Program-made: the position numbers and the translations under genes | Notes under the pieces: generated by a model | Told to the model about the DNA's origin: nothing | Databases searched by the model: none | What the model saw: only the letters and a program-made list of their open reading frames with translations | Shown here: positions 1 to 10,799 of the stretch, in pieces | Layout of the letters: each line of letters opens with the position of its first letter | Numbering within the stretch: position 1 is the first letter of the stretch | DNA from: Smittia aterrima | Taxonomy: Eukaryota > Arthropoda > Insecta > Diptera > Chironomidae | Direction: 5' to 3' | Length of the DNA: 64,000 nt | Assembly: GCA_033063855.1 (NCBI GenBank) | Contig: CP093829.1 | Location: 21,917,537 to 21,981,536 of the forward strand

Positions 1-719
1 TGAACGGGAAAAATATTTCAAGAGCTTTTCAGTGTTGTGGCAACATTCAGAGATAAATTATAAAATGAACTCGTGAGTAGTCGAAGCGAAAATTAATTAA
101 AGAACTCAACTGAAATGCTTGTGGTTTTTCATAGAAATTTCTCAAAGCGAAAGCAGAGTCGAAAGTACTCGACAACATCTTTAAATTTTAGTCAGAATAC
201 CAAACGTCACCGGAGGAGAAAAACTGAAAATGTTGAAGAGTTGAGGAAGCTGGTGAGTTGAGGGTTGCGTCGAGTTTCAACGAAATTAATTTAAAGGTCT
301 TCTCCATTCGTGATCTCTTCATGAATGGAGAGGATCTCATTTCATTTCAAGTCGAAGCTCTATGAATCTTAATCAAGGCTCGAATATCCAATTAATATAA
401 ACTCGGAAGGTATTTTAATGGGTATCTCAAATATTCATATGCACGATAGTTGGATTCAATTAAAATCGAGCTTAAAGTAAAAGCAAAAATCGTCAAATAA
501 CGAACTTTGTTCATTTTGTGAGGTTTTCGATTTTGAATCCGAGTGTGAGGTTCTGAGTTCAACTTGGGCGGATCGAAAAAAATGTCACAAACAATTTTCA
601 CTCAGGAAATTTCGATCTTCTTTAATTATCCATTTCAAACGATTTAAAATTTATTTTTCGCGAACAAAATTTGTAAACAAAAGTTTCATTGTGACGTCAT
701 CAGTTGATAACGTGAAAAA
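1..719. other. 5' flank of rogdi, noncoding
   Basis: AT-rich flank with no reading frame I can assign to a gene. Only the last ~30 bases carry a recognisable signal, the promoter candidate listed separately. Confidence 0.5.
692..704 (+). promoter_or_regulatory. Candidate rogdi core promoter: CRE palindrome abutting an initiator
   Basis: A perfect 8-bp palindrome TGACGTCA (692-699), the consensus CREB/ATF site, is followed directly by TCAGT (700-704), the arthropod initiator consensus. If transcription starts at the A of the initiator (702), the 5' leader is only 18 nt before the ATG at 720. Motif identity is read directly from the sequence; promoter function is inferred. Confidence 0.4.
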
Positions 720-1930
720 ATGGAAGAAGAGTTGAAGATTTTGGTATGTGTTCAGTTTTATCGCATTTAATAGATAACGCGTTATCTTTTCTATCTTTAA
801 ACACCGGAATTTTGTTCATAAGAAAAGTGTCAATTAGAAAACGTTTCGAAAATTTCCAATTTCCTGCGTGACCAACTCAAAAGTGACTAATTCAAAGTTT
901 GCAAGAAAAAAATTGTTATTGATTAACTTTTAATCAAATAATTGATTGACGGACACTCGCAACTAATTTCGAAGTGGTGCCAATCAAACATCAGACTAAT
1001 TGACATTCGATTTTCTAATTTTAGCAACTGGAGTTTGAGTGGATATTGCAGAAAGAGGTTCTTTCAGTTCTCAAACAGTTGCACGATATCCTGGTCGAAT
1101 GTGCTCATCGATTCCCAGTGCCTTTGTACGGAAATGAAGGCAAGAAAGTCGATAAGTTTATACTTACTTCAGCCCCAGAACAACTAAAAGTTGTTGTAAC
1201 ATTGACTGGTGACAGCATTACTCACGCTGTAAGTCATATGACTGATTTTTGTTATGCAATTTCAATAATTTTCTTCTTCTTCTTCTTTTGCTTATAAAGG
1301 ACATCAGTTTCAAAGTTCAACGTCAACAAAATGTGATACAACGTACGAGTATAACTCAGGATTTCCCTTGGAAGATTCAGCAAGTCCAGGATGCTGCGAA
1401 TCATTTACAACAAGCGATCAATCATATCGACAATGTCGACTCAAACTATAACTTCAAATCATCGGAGGAAGTGCTTCATATTTTGTCGAACATTCTGGGA
1501 GCCCTTCAAAGAGGTAGAACAAGCTTAGTTGTGCCCAAGAAGAAGCCTATTGATGAGCTTATGAAAAGTCGTAACATGAAGAGCTTATCGCCGAACCTTC
1601 CCGAAGATCTTGCTTTGAGCTTCTACATTCAAAGCCATAAGCTTATCTTTGCAACCTATCAGCTGACAAATAACCAGGGCACGATGAAGTTCGAGTCAAC
1701 GCAAGCCGAATGCTCGGTGCCTTGGCTGAACGAGGTCCTCGTGCTGTTCACCATCGCTCTAACGCTCTGTCAACAATTAAAAGACAAGGTAAGCTCAACA
1801 CGCCCGAGGCGCCACACGACACTTCATATCTAATGAAAAACCTATTCGATTTAATTCACAGATTTCTGTGTTCTCTCAGTACAAAGACTTCACAGTTGGA
1901 AACAGCACGGGAGCGCCACTTTCATACTAA
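720..1930 (+). CDS. Rogdi homologue, 4 exons, 261 aa
   Basis: Exons 720-743, 1025-1228, 1300-1788 and 1862-1930 join in phase 0 at every junction with GT-AG introns (donors GTATGT, GTAAGT, GTAAGC; acceptors TTTTAG, ATAAAG, TTCACAG) to give 261 aa plus stop. The product matches the Rogdi leucine-zipper family along its length: the N-terminal EFEWILQKEVLSVLKQLHDIL segment type, the LTGD..H motif, the DFPWKIQQVQDAANHLQQAI helix and the C-terminal YKDFTVGNSTGAPLSY tail. The Drosophila and human proteins are similar in size (about 270-290 aa). The family is all-alpha/beta and soluble; Drosophila rogdi affects memory and sleep, human ROGDI loss causes Kohlschutter-Tonz syndrome, and recent work links it to V-ATPase regulation. 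The start follows a purine-rich context and a stop-free first exon. No broken residues seen. Only the tiny first exon (8 codons) rests mainly on splice fit. Confidence 0.93.
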
Positions 1931-4900
1931 TAACGTGCAATAATAATAATTGTTGTTGTTTGTTTTTCTCCGTTGAACACAGTTTTTGTCGTCCTCTCAT
2001 CGCTAAATCCTGCCTTAATTGCTAAAATATTAAATGGATCGGGATAATGACATAACATTAATTAAGTTTTAATTTAATTAAGTGGAATTTTTTCTTTTGC
2101 AAAGAGAAGAAAGTGCCCGAGTTAAATTAGTCCGACGGTCGGTTGAGAGTGAAAAGGAGATAGAAAGATTGCGGCGAGCATAATAAAAAGTGCAAACCAC
2201 TGAGAGATAAAAGCTAAAACCAGGCATCAACAATAATAATCGCGGCGTAGAGAGAGAAACGATTTTGTTCACTGTTGTGTACGGCGGAGCTAACTAGATT
2301 AGGAGAAAACACATTAATTCGTATGCTACTCCCTCAATTAATAGCATTTAAGGACTTTGAATCGTTAGTTGTTGAATGTAAGTATGTTAATTGAAACCGC
2401 AAGTTATCAGTCTGGAACAATAATAAAAAAAAGCGAGAGAACTTCCTCCATTCCAAAAAGTTTTATGATGTCGTTATTATTTATGAAGGGGAAAGTTTCT
2501 AAAGGGCGTCAAGCTCACGCGAGAGGTCTTGTGTCGGAGCTTTTATGAAGTTTGGCAGAGCTTTCTCAGAAGGCTCATTATTCAAAGAAGTTCCTTTCTC
2601 TTAGTCTAAGCTCCTCGCAACCACAAACAATTTCAAATCTCAAGCAAAACGCAACTTCCCAACAATCCCGTTTTAAACTCGACAACCAACCCAAAAGTTT
2701 TTTAATCTGCATTTCATTGCACCCAATTTGCAACATCATTGCCTCGTCGCTCGAGAAGATGCTTCGAGACTAAGTATCATAAATTATTTCCTTTTTCCGA
2801 AAAGCGCTTCAAAAGCTATTAAATGCAATGATTGTTCAGTGCCTCATGAGCTTTCATTCCGAGGCCTGCTTCTCATCCATGCAGATGCACGCATCGAGCC
2901 AACATAAATAAAACATTTTTTTCCCATAATATAAATTCCAATTTAATTGAGAAATTAATTTTGGAGATCGAGAGCGTCAGAAATATTGTATCAATACTTA
3001 ATTATTTCAACACAATTTCCCATTAACTGCCATCAATTGCTGTACTGCAATAAATCTCCAATCTGTTTTCTCTTGTTTCATTGCAGATTATGTACGCAAG
3101 GCTATATCGCAATTAAAACAAGTTATTTACATTTATAAAACTACCCCTCTCGACACCAGAAATCGCTTCGCTTATTGAAATTACAAGTTTAAAGTTACAT
3201 CGCTGTGGGTAAATTGATAAGAGCAACGGAAGCAATTCTTTTTTTTTCTCTTTTTCTATCGTTCGTTGTCGTGGAAGTTGTCGCTACAAAACTCAATTAA
3301 ACTTTGTGTAGAAATGGAATGAAATAATTGATAAAGTGCTGATAATGAGAGCAGTTTCCCATCGCGAGTTTGCTAATGATTAAGTGAAACTCAACATTGC
3401 AACTTTAAATTCAATCCAAGATGCCAACACGAACAAAACTTTGGCTTAAAATTTATCGATGAACAGAATGAAAAGAAAAGTAAATTTAATTTAAGTTTCG
3501 CTTTATCCAATGTAAATATTTCATTTTTCTTCGACCTCGACTCGTCTTCCATCTGATTGCGAGAAACTTTTTTTCGTGAGCTTCTCTTTTCAAATTGGGT
3601 GCGAGTGAAGCGATTTATATATTTATCGATCTTGCCTTGAAATTCTGACCTTTTCCTTTTCCGCTTAATCGACAACGATCGCTCTCACGTTACATCCCCG
3701 CCCGATGCTCCCGAAAGATTGAAAAATCACCATTTTATTATTTCCAAACTTTCCGTCCGAGGGTTGAAAAGAAAAATATTGGAATGTGCACGAAAAATGA
3801 TAACCCAAAGTCGGCAAGTAAGAAAAAGTGAAAAAGCCCGAAGAGTTCAGGTTGAAAATGAAATTATTACGATATCGAGGGTGGAGAGAGGAAAGTTTTT
3901 CCATTCTTGTCCCTTGTTGAGTTTGAAGAACGATTTCAGTAGCATTCGATGTTGAAGAGAAGAAACAGATCTTGTTAATTCTTATGTTGATTCTATTCGG
4001 ACTGCAAATCCCGTCCAAGGCAAACTCAGGCCCATAAATAATGGAATCGCATTTAAAGGGTTGCGAAGCTAGTTTGAGTACAAACAAATAACCGAACGAA
4101 GCTTCGAGGACTGGAAACGTCGGCTGCGAAAAGGTTCACCGTACTTATCTCCCACATTTGCGACTCTTCCGCCTTCCTTTCTGTTGCTTAAGACATTCCC
4201 AAGCAATAATCCTTTTTTGATTGGAAGGCTTAAAGATGAAAAAGAGCTCTGCTTTTGTGTTGTGGTGACAGGAAAGAAAGCAGAGGACTTTCGTTTCATG
4301 CTGAGATATATTTAGTCAAAGATACCTGAAGATCAGTGTGAGAGGGCGGAGAGGGGATTTTAATCCTCTTGCAAAGCCAAAGTGAAGAGGGAAAAAGAGT
4401 CAGCAAAGAAAAGTAAAGTTCTTCAACTCAATCGTAAAAAGCTTTTAAATTAAAATCAGAGCGAGGACGAGTCTGAGGCTTGCTAATGTGACACAATCCA
4501 AGCTTCGCTCAGCATCTCTCCAAACAGAGAAGAAGAAGAAGAAGCTAAGACTTCTTCTCTCTTTCCTTCTTTTGTGAGTTTGTCTTAAGGTCAGTTTGTG
4601 AAACTTCCCCCTGACTTTTATAAGCAAATATCATATTTTTCTGGTAAGGTGAAGGCGAGGACGAGAGAAAAAAAGCAAAATATCAAGTTTTCCCTCCCGC
4701 TGCCATCACTTTTTCCTCGTTCTCATCATCCGCAAGAAGTTGAAAAGTTTATGCCATTTAGTTAGCATTTTCGGTTTATTTTTTCGTCCACATTCATTCC
4801 GCTTCGTCTGCAGTCTTCTAGCCGGGCGAGAAAGGAATGGAAAAGGCCACAAACATAACTACATGCTCGTGCGCTTCATAAACATTCTCGCTCCCTCTAG

Positions 4901-5400
4901 CTCTCGAGTTATTTTTGGCACATTAGAGGGTTTTCTTGTTAGAACTTTTCTCCGAAATGTAATGACGCTCGTTCTTCGCCAAGTGTTGCCTCTGACATTC
5001 ATTAAAAGTGTTGAGTCAATTCACGTTTTTCGACACGCTCCTAATGAAACTTTTGCCGGATGGGCGAGTCTCGGAGAAGAGAAGAAAATGCAAAATCACA
5101 GCAAGGATGAGAAAGAGCTTTCCTGTGCCCTTACTCCGGAAGGAGTGGAAGTGAATTAAAGAATGAAATTCTTTTCTCCGTGCGATGCAATTTGTTCAAA
5201 ATGAAATAAAAGTTGTAAATAAAATACAACAAGGAAATAATAGTTCCCATCTCCCTCCCCAATGAAGAGTCAAGCGGGCACTGCAGAAGCAACTTGAAGG
5301 TAAAAGACGTAGCCGGGATTATTGTGCATGTTGAAGGGGTTCATGGCGAACATTTATTGCATCTACACAGCAAAGCTATAAAGCCACTTCGTCCTCCATC
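1931..5400. other. Noncoding intergenic stretch
   Basis: Apart from the rogdi 3' untranslated part, nothing recognisable. Open frames here are short, lack splice-consistent partners and resemble no family I know. Sequence is AT-rich with scattered homopyrimidine tracts. Confidence 0.5.
2182..2187 (+). terminator. Candidate rogdi poly(A) signal
   Basis: First canonical AATAAA after the rogdi stop, about 250 nt downstream. Assignment is by position only. Confidence 0.3.
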
Positions 5401-5752
5401 ACTCGCAGCACATGGCTCATGGCTCGGTGGATTTTTAGTTTCATTTGTCATAATTTGTCATTCCTCATTTTACCGTAAAATTCATTTTTATTCGACTCCA
5501 TGAACTAGCACAAAAAAACCCAAACGACTCGTCGACGAGAACATATAAAAGTTGTTCAGTATGTCGCCCATAAAAACATTTATCTACACCGACATGGTTT
5601 TTCTAGAGGGAAAATAATATTTTGTTCATGCAACGAACTAAATGATCGCTGTTAGAAATTGCATTTTGTTTATGACGACACAAGGCTTTAAGCAACGAAG
5701 CGATGTTTCCACAAAACTCTTTCAAACAAAAAAAAAATAACGAGTCATTTAA

Positions 5753-6711
5753 TTAAACGAATGATGCAAGGAAATCAATTAATTAAGACACGACACTCTC
5801 ACTCCATTCACTCTTTTGCACGTTAATTATTGTTATGTTGTGAGACGTCTCATAAAGAGCGTGTTCTCATTAAAACGAGAGGAGTCGTGCACTTGAATGC
5901 AATCACCATAAATTGGTTGCCCTTCTCCTTCGTTCTCTACGCCACGTTCATATATTCAAGCTTCAAAGCAGAAACAGAGAGTGAGGGAGTCAAATAGTGA
6001 GGAAAAAAATGTCATTCGCTTCCTCTAAACATGACTTTTAGTCAAATCATTGAACCAGCTCGATGCCATTCACATATGTCGCTGTCGAGCTGTGAACAAG
6101 CTCATAATTGAATATATGAGTTCTGAGCTTCTTTCTGGGATAAAAAAAGAGTTTTTTATTGTCGCTCGCTGGGAAACAAGCAGCAGAAAAAGAATATAAT
6201 GGCAGAAATCGCATAAAAATTAATTAAATTCTTTGTAGTCTAGCACAGAAAAGTGAAGAGCGGGGGCGTAGACTCGCAGGGGCACATGGCTCAGGGAGGC
6301 ACTTCTGAACATTTTTATGGTTATTGAAGTAAAAATTTGCTGCTCCAATTAGACGATGATTGTTTGGCTTGCTGAGGAGAGAAATATCGACTCCATGAAG
6401 CACGCCAAGCGAACGTTGAAAAGAAGTCTTGTCGACGAGTGGAAGCTTTTCAAGCACCAGTTGTTACAGCCAAGCCAGCAATAAAAACCTTTCATTCCTC
6501 CATCGCCCACTTGTCGTGCTCGACTCTCATTAGCAAATCCCTTGAAGAATGTCTTTAAATCCAACCTCATTGATCGCGTTTGTTTCAATATTCATTCATT
6601 ATTATTGAACAACTTTCCGCCGAAGCTCCACAAGGAATAATCTTCCATCCACTCGGAAATTATGAAGATGTTAGCGAAAGTGGATTGGAGAGCTGCAAGA
6701 GTTTAAATTAA
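5753..6711. repeat. Ladder unit 1
   Basis: Its start (AAATTAAACGAATGATGCAA and the following CAATTAATTA) recurs at 6712 at a distance of 959 bp. At 6258-6293 it joins a word shared with the next unit (GAGCGGGGGCGTAG) to a word shared with 5401-5419, with extra Gs inside the second. No coding capacity recognised. Confidence 0.5.
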
Positions 6712-7512
6712 ACGAATGATGCAAGGAAATCAATTAATTAAAAGACACAAAACACTAAAGTTCCATTCCCTCTTTTGCAAGTTAATCTATTTCTTACTTT
6801 GCTTCTTTTCCCCTTTTACTTCCTTTTACTCTCTCACTCCACCATCGTTGAAACTTTTGCCGAGCAAAAATGTTTTATGGTTAAGTTTTCGAAAAGTTTC
6901 AGCTTAAAGCAACCACTACAGACGTCGAGATTAAGAGGGAAAGTCAGAGTAAGAGAGGATTTAAGATCGTCTTAATTTAAAACAGATTTATGTTAATTCA
7001 ATTGAACCACGATCCTCGAAGTGTGAAGAAGTTCTTCAACTCATCACAAGAAAGTCTCCATAGTCACCCCATTTGCATTTTGATTCTTCTGGAAAAGTTC
7101 TCTCGAGTTAATTCAATGTGGACGACTAAAAAGCAATCACAAGTTAATTTCAATGGCACAATGTTAAGAATTAAACTTATGAAATGTCTGTTGTTCTTCA
7201 GAACTCTATTTTGTGGAAAATGAGCGGGGGCGTAGCAGGGGACTCTCAGAAGGCAATTTTTCATTTTTCTCTCAAGAAAGAGAAAACTAAAGTTTAGTAG
7301 AAATCAATTGGAACAAATTTTTAAACAACAATCGGTGAGGAGGAAAACTTTCGTTTGCGATGATTGAAAGGCATAAAATGAGATGGAAGAAAACAAAAAG
7401 TTGGAAATTTGAGACTCACTGAAGTGAAACGAAGCATTTTCCAGACGAGTTGGCGTTTCGGGCACAAAATATCGATTTAAAGCTTAATAATCCCTTGTTA
7501 TGAAAATTGACA
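6712..7512. repeat. Ladder unit 2
   Basis: Shares its beginning with unit 1 and its second half with unit 3: 7138-7153 matches 8103-8118, and 7414-7440 matches 8313-8339. No coding frame recognised. The right edge is approximate. Confidence 0.5.
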
Positions 7513-8420
7513 ATAAACGCAATCATCATAGTTAAGCGTTGTTAAAGCTTCTATCATCAATTAGTTAGAGAGAGAGTCTTGGTGTTGAACTTTGTTGATA
7601 TTAGCTCCTCAAGTTGAATAGCATCTGTCTGCAGATGGAAACCTTCTTGAAGATGTCGATAGAATAAAGTGGAAAAAACTCTTCAAGCTAACAAATTTTC
7701 TTTAATTTAATGCAATAAAGAACAAAGACATAAAGTTTTCCCTTTAAGTGTTTGAAGACGAGATAAGAAAAAAAGCTTGCTTCTTTCAGAGGATTTTACT
7801 TCGAACTTTCACTCTCTCACTCTGTCGAGAAGTTTAGCCGAAATCAATTAAGATAATGCAAAATTAAATTAATATTGAGGCGTACGGTGAGAGAAGGAAT
7901 CACATTTATTCATTCCTCCTACGACGTTCGGATTCAAAGAGAAAGAAATTAAAAGGATTAATTTAAAATGAATTTGTTCTCGCTCAATTACCGACGTCGA
8001 CTGAAGAAGGCGAAATTCAATTTCGAGAAGAAGTCTTATCTCGTTTAATGATTCTCTTTAATCGCTTTTCGAGTTTCCCCTAATGGGACATTGAGAAGCT
8101 TTCACAAGTTAATTTCAATACAATGTTAAGTCAACTTTCCAATTGCTCTCGCGCTTTGTCGTCTGCGACTCTTTCTTTGGAAATGATAAAGAAAATTTTT
8201 CATTTTTCGAAGAGCAGTTCAGTTGTTGTGTCAATTATTAGCGTTGCAAAACTAAAGGAACTATCTCATTGAAGAGGTAATTAAGAGCATGGAAACATAA
8301 ACTTTGCTGATTACTCACTGAAGTGAAACGAAGCATTTTGAGAGTTGGCGTTTGAGAAATATAAAATATGAGTTGAAAATAAATGAAGTTTCAAAGAAGA
8401 CAGATTATGAAACTTTATTT
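7513..8420. repeat. Ladder unit 3
   Basis: Shares long exact blocks with unit 4 (about 42 bases at 8137-8178 with 9023-9064; 66 bases at 8205-8270 with 9072-9137). Between these blocks it carries unit-2 words that unit 4 lacks. Noncoding as it stands. Confidence 0.55.
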
Positions 8421-9305
8421 TCTCATTTTAACTCTTTGTTGATCTAGGAATTAAAGCTGTGTTAAGTTGAAAGCATTGTCTCCTGCAGATGGAAACCTTC
8501 TTGATAGTTCCGATAGACCGTCAAAGAAAAACTCTTTCAAGTTTCTAACAAATTTTCTTTCATTTCAATGCAATTCGGCTTGTAAACGAAAAAGAAAGCT
8601 TTTTTTAAGTCGATGTTTGAAGACGAGATAAGGAAAGCGGCTCAGACTTCAGAGGATTTAATCGTTCATGCACGCAGTCTGTCGATGACCAGTTTAGCTC
8701 GAAGATCAATTAAGATAATGCAAAATTGGAATCGTTAATATTGAGGCGTACGGTGAGAGAAGGGAACTTCCTCGTACATTGACTTCATTCCCTCCACGAC
8801 GTTGAAACTTATCAAAGAGAAAGAAATTGTCAAAAGGATTAAAAAATGAATTTGTTCTCGCTGAAGAGACGTCGACTGAAGATCAGGCGAAAGCTTCGAC
8901 CGCAATTTCGAGAAGAAGTCTTGAATCTCGTTTAATGATTCGCATCTCTTTAATCGCAATGATTTCTTTCCCCTAATGGGACATTGAGAACTTGCATTCA
9001 CAGCAAACTTTCTTCTGTCAATTTCCAATTGCTCTCGCGCTTTGTCGTCTGCGACTCTTTCTTTATCGACATTTCGAAGAGCAGTTCAGTTGTTGTGTCA
9101 ATTATTAGCGTTGCAAAACTAAAGGAACTATCTCATTAAGAGCTCGTAATTAAGAGCATGGAAACTGGTTTGCTACAACTTTGCTGATTAATTACTGCAG
9201 AATATGTGAAGAGATCTCTTTGAGAAATCAGCTGCGGCTAAAAGCTATGAGTTGAAAATAAATGAAGTTTCCAGAAGACAGATTATGAAACTTTATGTTT
9301 CTCAT
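8421..9305 (-). repeat. Ladder unit 4, word-level mosaic of unit 3 and the LRR-BTB gene
   Basis: Collinear with unit 3 at offset about 870-890 and also with the coding strand of the LRR-BTB gene at offsets falling from 819 to 749. Gene-derived words absent from unit 3: 8680-8691 (gene 9499-9510), 8725-8736 (9531-9542), 8892-8904 (9676-9688), 8939-8949 (9725-9735), 9164-9183 (9917-9936) and 9226-9239 (9975-9988). The gene frame is destroyed, so nothing is translatable as BTB. Confidence 0.6.
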
Positions 9306-10539
9306 TTAACTTTTATTATTTCTAGGAATCAGGTTAAAACATTTCCTCCCTTCAAGCGAGAGATCTTCATAATCTCGACGACTTTCAATGAAATTCTTTA
9401 GTTCTTCAGGATTTTCCATCAACAATTTGGTTGGTAAACGTTCAGGAAAGTGACTGTCGATGATTGTGAATGCATCTTTCTTCAATAAGTCAGCTGAGTG
9501 TCGATGACCAAGCTCGAAGAACTCAAAAGCATTGGAATCGTTGAGTTGATCACAAAGAATTTCCTCGTAAAGTGACTTCATCTTCATAACTTTAAACTTA
9601 TCTGCGATCGCGAAATTGTCAACAGCATTCTCATCGTTTCTTGAGACTTCTCCTGTGTAGATAAAAATCAGTAACAGCTTCGACCGCACTTGCGGAAAAG
9701 TTTTGAATGGCTTTAACATCTTCATTCGCATCTCTGTGATCTTCAATGATTTCTCCCAGCACTGAGCTTTGCATTCCAATAATTGTTTTATGAACTTTAA
9801 ATCGTTTTGAATCAACGACGATATCAAGATCAGAAAAGCGGCCAGAAGTCCAAAGTTCTTTAATTTTCACGATGGCATCTGTGGGATCACTGTCAGCTGC
9901 TCGTCTTGGAGCGTGGACTGGTTTGCTACAACTTTGATCAATAGTCTGCATTAATACTTGAAGAGATCTTTCGGAATCAGCTGCGGCTGAAAGCTTTGAA
10001 TGATCCATGAGATATGAATCGCAAACAAATGAAATTCCCTCGAAATATCTTCCAACAAATGGTTTCAACAGTTTTGATGACGCGAACTTAATGTTGTGAT
10101 TTCTAAAAGAAATTGTTTTCAGGTTTTTCATTCTTGTGAACAAATTGTCCGGCAGAGATGTCAACTGGCAATTGATGATTCCCAAATACTGTAAACCTTC
10201 GAGCCCTCTCAAGTCTGACCGTGAAATTTCCTTAAGTACACAATTCTCAATTTTCACGTGAGTCAGGTTCGGGAAATGTTTGTTGAGATCTCGAGGGAAA
10301 TAATTAACATTTGTGTCCTTGAATCTGATGGCTCTAACATTTTCGTTGCTTCCGTTTCCTTCATGATCTCCGTAAAACTTTTCGATCTTACTCCACGGAT
10401 CTGGCAGTTCTGCCGATGTCACTGTGCACGTGTAGAGAGCACTGTTCAAGGAGAAGGTTCTCCAGGAAGTCAATCTAAATTCACAGCGCACAGACATTTC
10501 GTTTAATTCTTCGGAACCATATTTTGTGCGACTCACAAT
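9306..10539 (-). CDS. LRR plus BTB domain protein, interrupted by a +1 frameshift
   Basis: Read on the minus strand, the frame from the splice acceptor (TTATTTCAG, exon starts at 10539) runs through LRR-type sequence (FPNLTHVKIENCVLKEI, GLEGLQYLGIINCQLTSL) and into a BTB/POZ domain (WTSGRFSDLDIVVDSKRFKVH, then AVEAVTDF). The domain continues in another frame as IYTGEVSRNDENAVDNFAIADKF and ends at TAA 9306-9308. The shift sits in an A5 run (9663-9667). Removing one base makes the exon exactly 1233 nt, 410 codons plus stop. BTB domains mediate dimerisation and often recruit Cullin-3 ligases. The N-terminal part has the spaced cysteines (VRCEF..., LYTCTV) seen at the start of secreted insect LRR proteins, so a signal-peptide exon probably lies upstream; I could not locate it. 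It is either a young pseudogene or a base-calling error in a homopolymer. Confidence 0.7.
9663..9667 (-). other. Frameshift site in the BTB domain
   Basis: Five A on the plus strand (TTTTT in the gene) where four would keep the conserved DF-IYTGEV reading intact. This is the only frame disruption seen in the exon. Confidence 0.7.
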
Positions 10540-10795
10540 CTGAAATAACAAAACAAACTAAGAAATCTTCTTCGCTTTTGTTGTGAAATTCGTTTATTAC
10601 TGGCGAAATCGCTATAAAGGTGTACGGTTCAACGTCGATACAAAACGCGTCATCGAAAATGATTCAACACTGAAATTATCTTTTAGTTTTATTATTCGCG
10701 TGGCTCAAAGATTTTCCGTTAAACTTTATTTCTGTCATTGATTAAATATTTTCAGGATATTTGCATTCAAAGACGATGAGTAAAGATCCTTTAAA
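10540..10795. other. Spacer between LRR-BTB gene and decayed copy
   Basis: Contains the intron start behind the acceptor at 10540-10542 (minus strand). A short upstream signal-peptide exon was looked for but no convincing ATG-plus-donor pair was found. Confidence 0.3.
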
Positions 10796-10799
10796 TGTT

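Larger units (their letters stand above)
5401..9305. repeat. Ladder of diverged ~0.75-0.97-kb tandem units leading into the LRR-BTB gene
   Basis: Ordered words recur from one unit to the next: 5401-5419 with 6272-6293; 5753-5780 with 6712-6739; 6258-6271 with 7222-7235; 7138-7153 with 8103-8118 (offset 965); 7414-7440 with 8313-8339 (27 identical bases, offset 899); 8205-8270 with 9072-9137 (66 identical bases, offset 867); 9164-9183 with 9917-9936 (offset 753). Between matches the units are nearly unrelated. Each unit carries words of the unit before and the unit after, so similarity fades stepwise away from the intact gene. It could be a serial tandem-duplication chain or a consensus artefact of assembly. 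Boundaries are approximate. Confidence 0.6.

Noticed and set aside
3665..4087. Open frame of about 140 codons on the minus strand
   Set aside because: No recognisable family or splice context; low-complexity composition.
8735..9028. Minus-strand open frame within unit 4
   Set aside because: It lies in the mosaic copy of the LRR-BTB region but in a frame that does not encode the BTB sequence.
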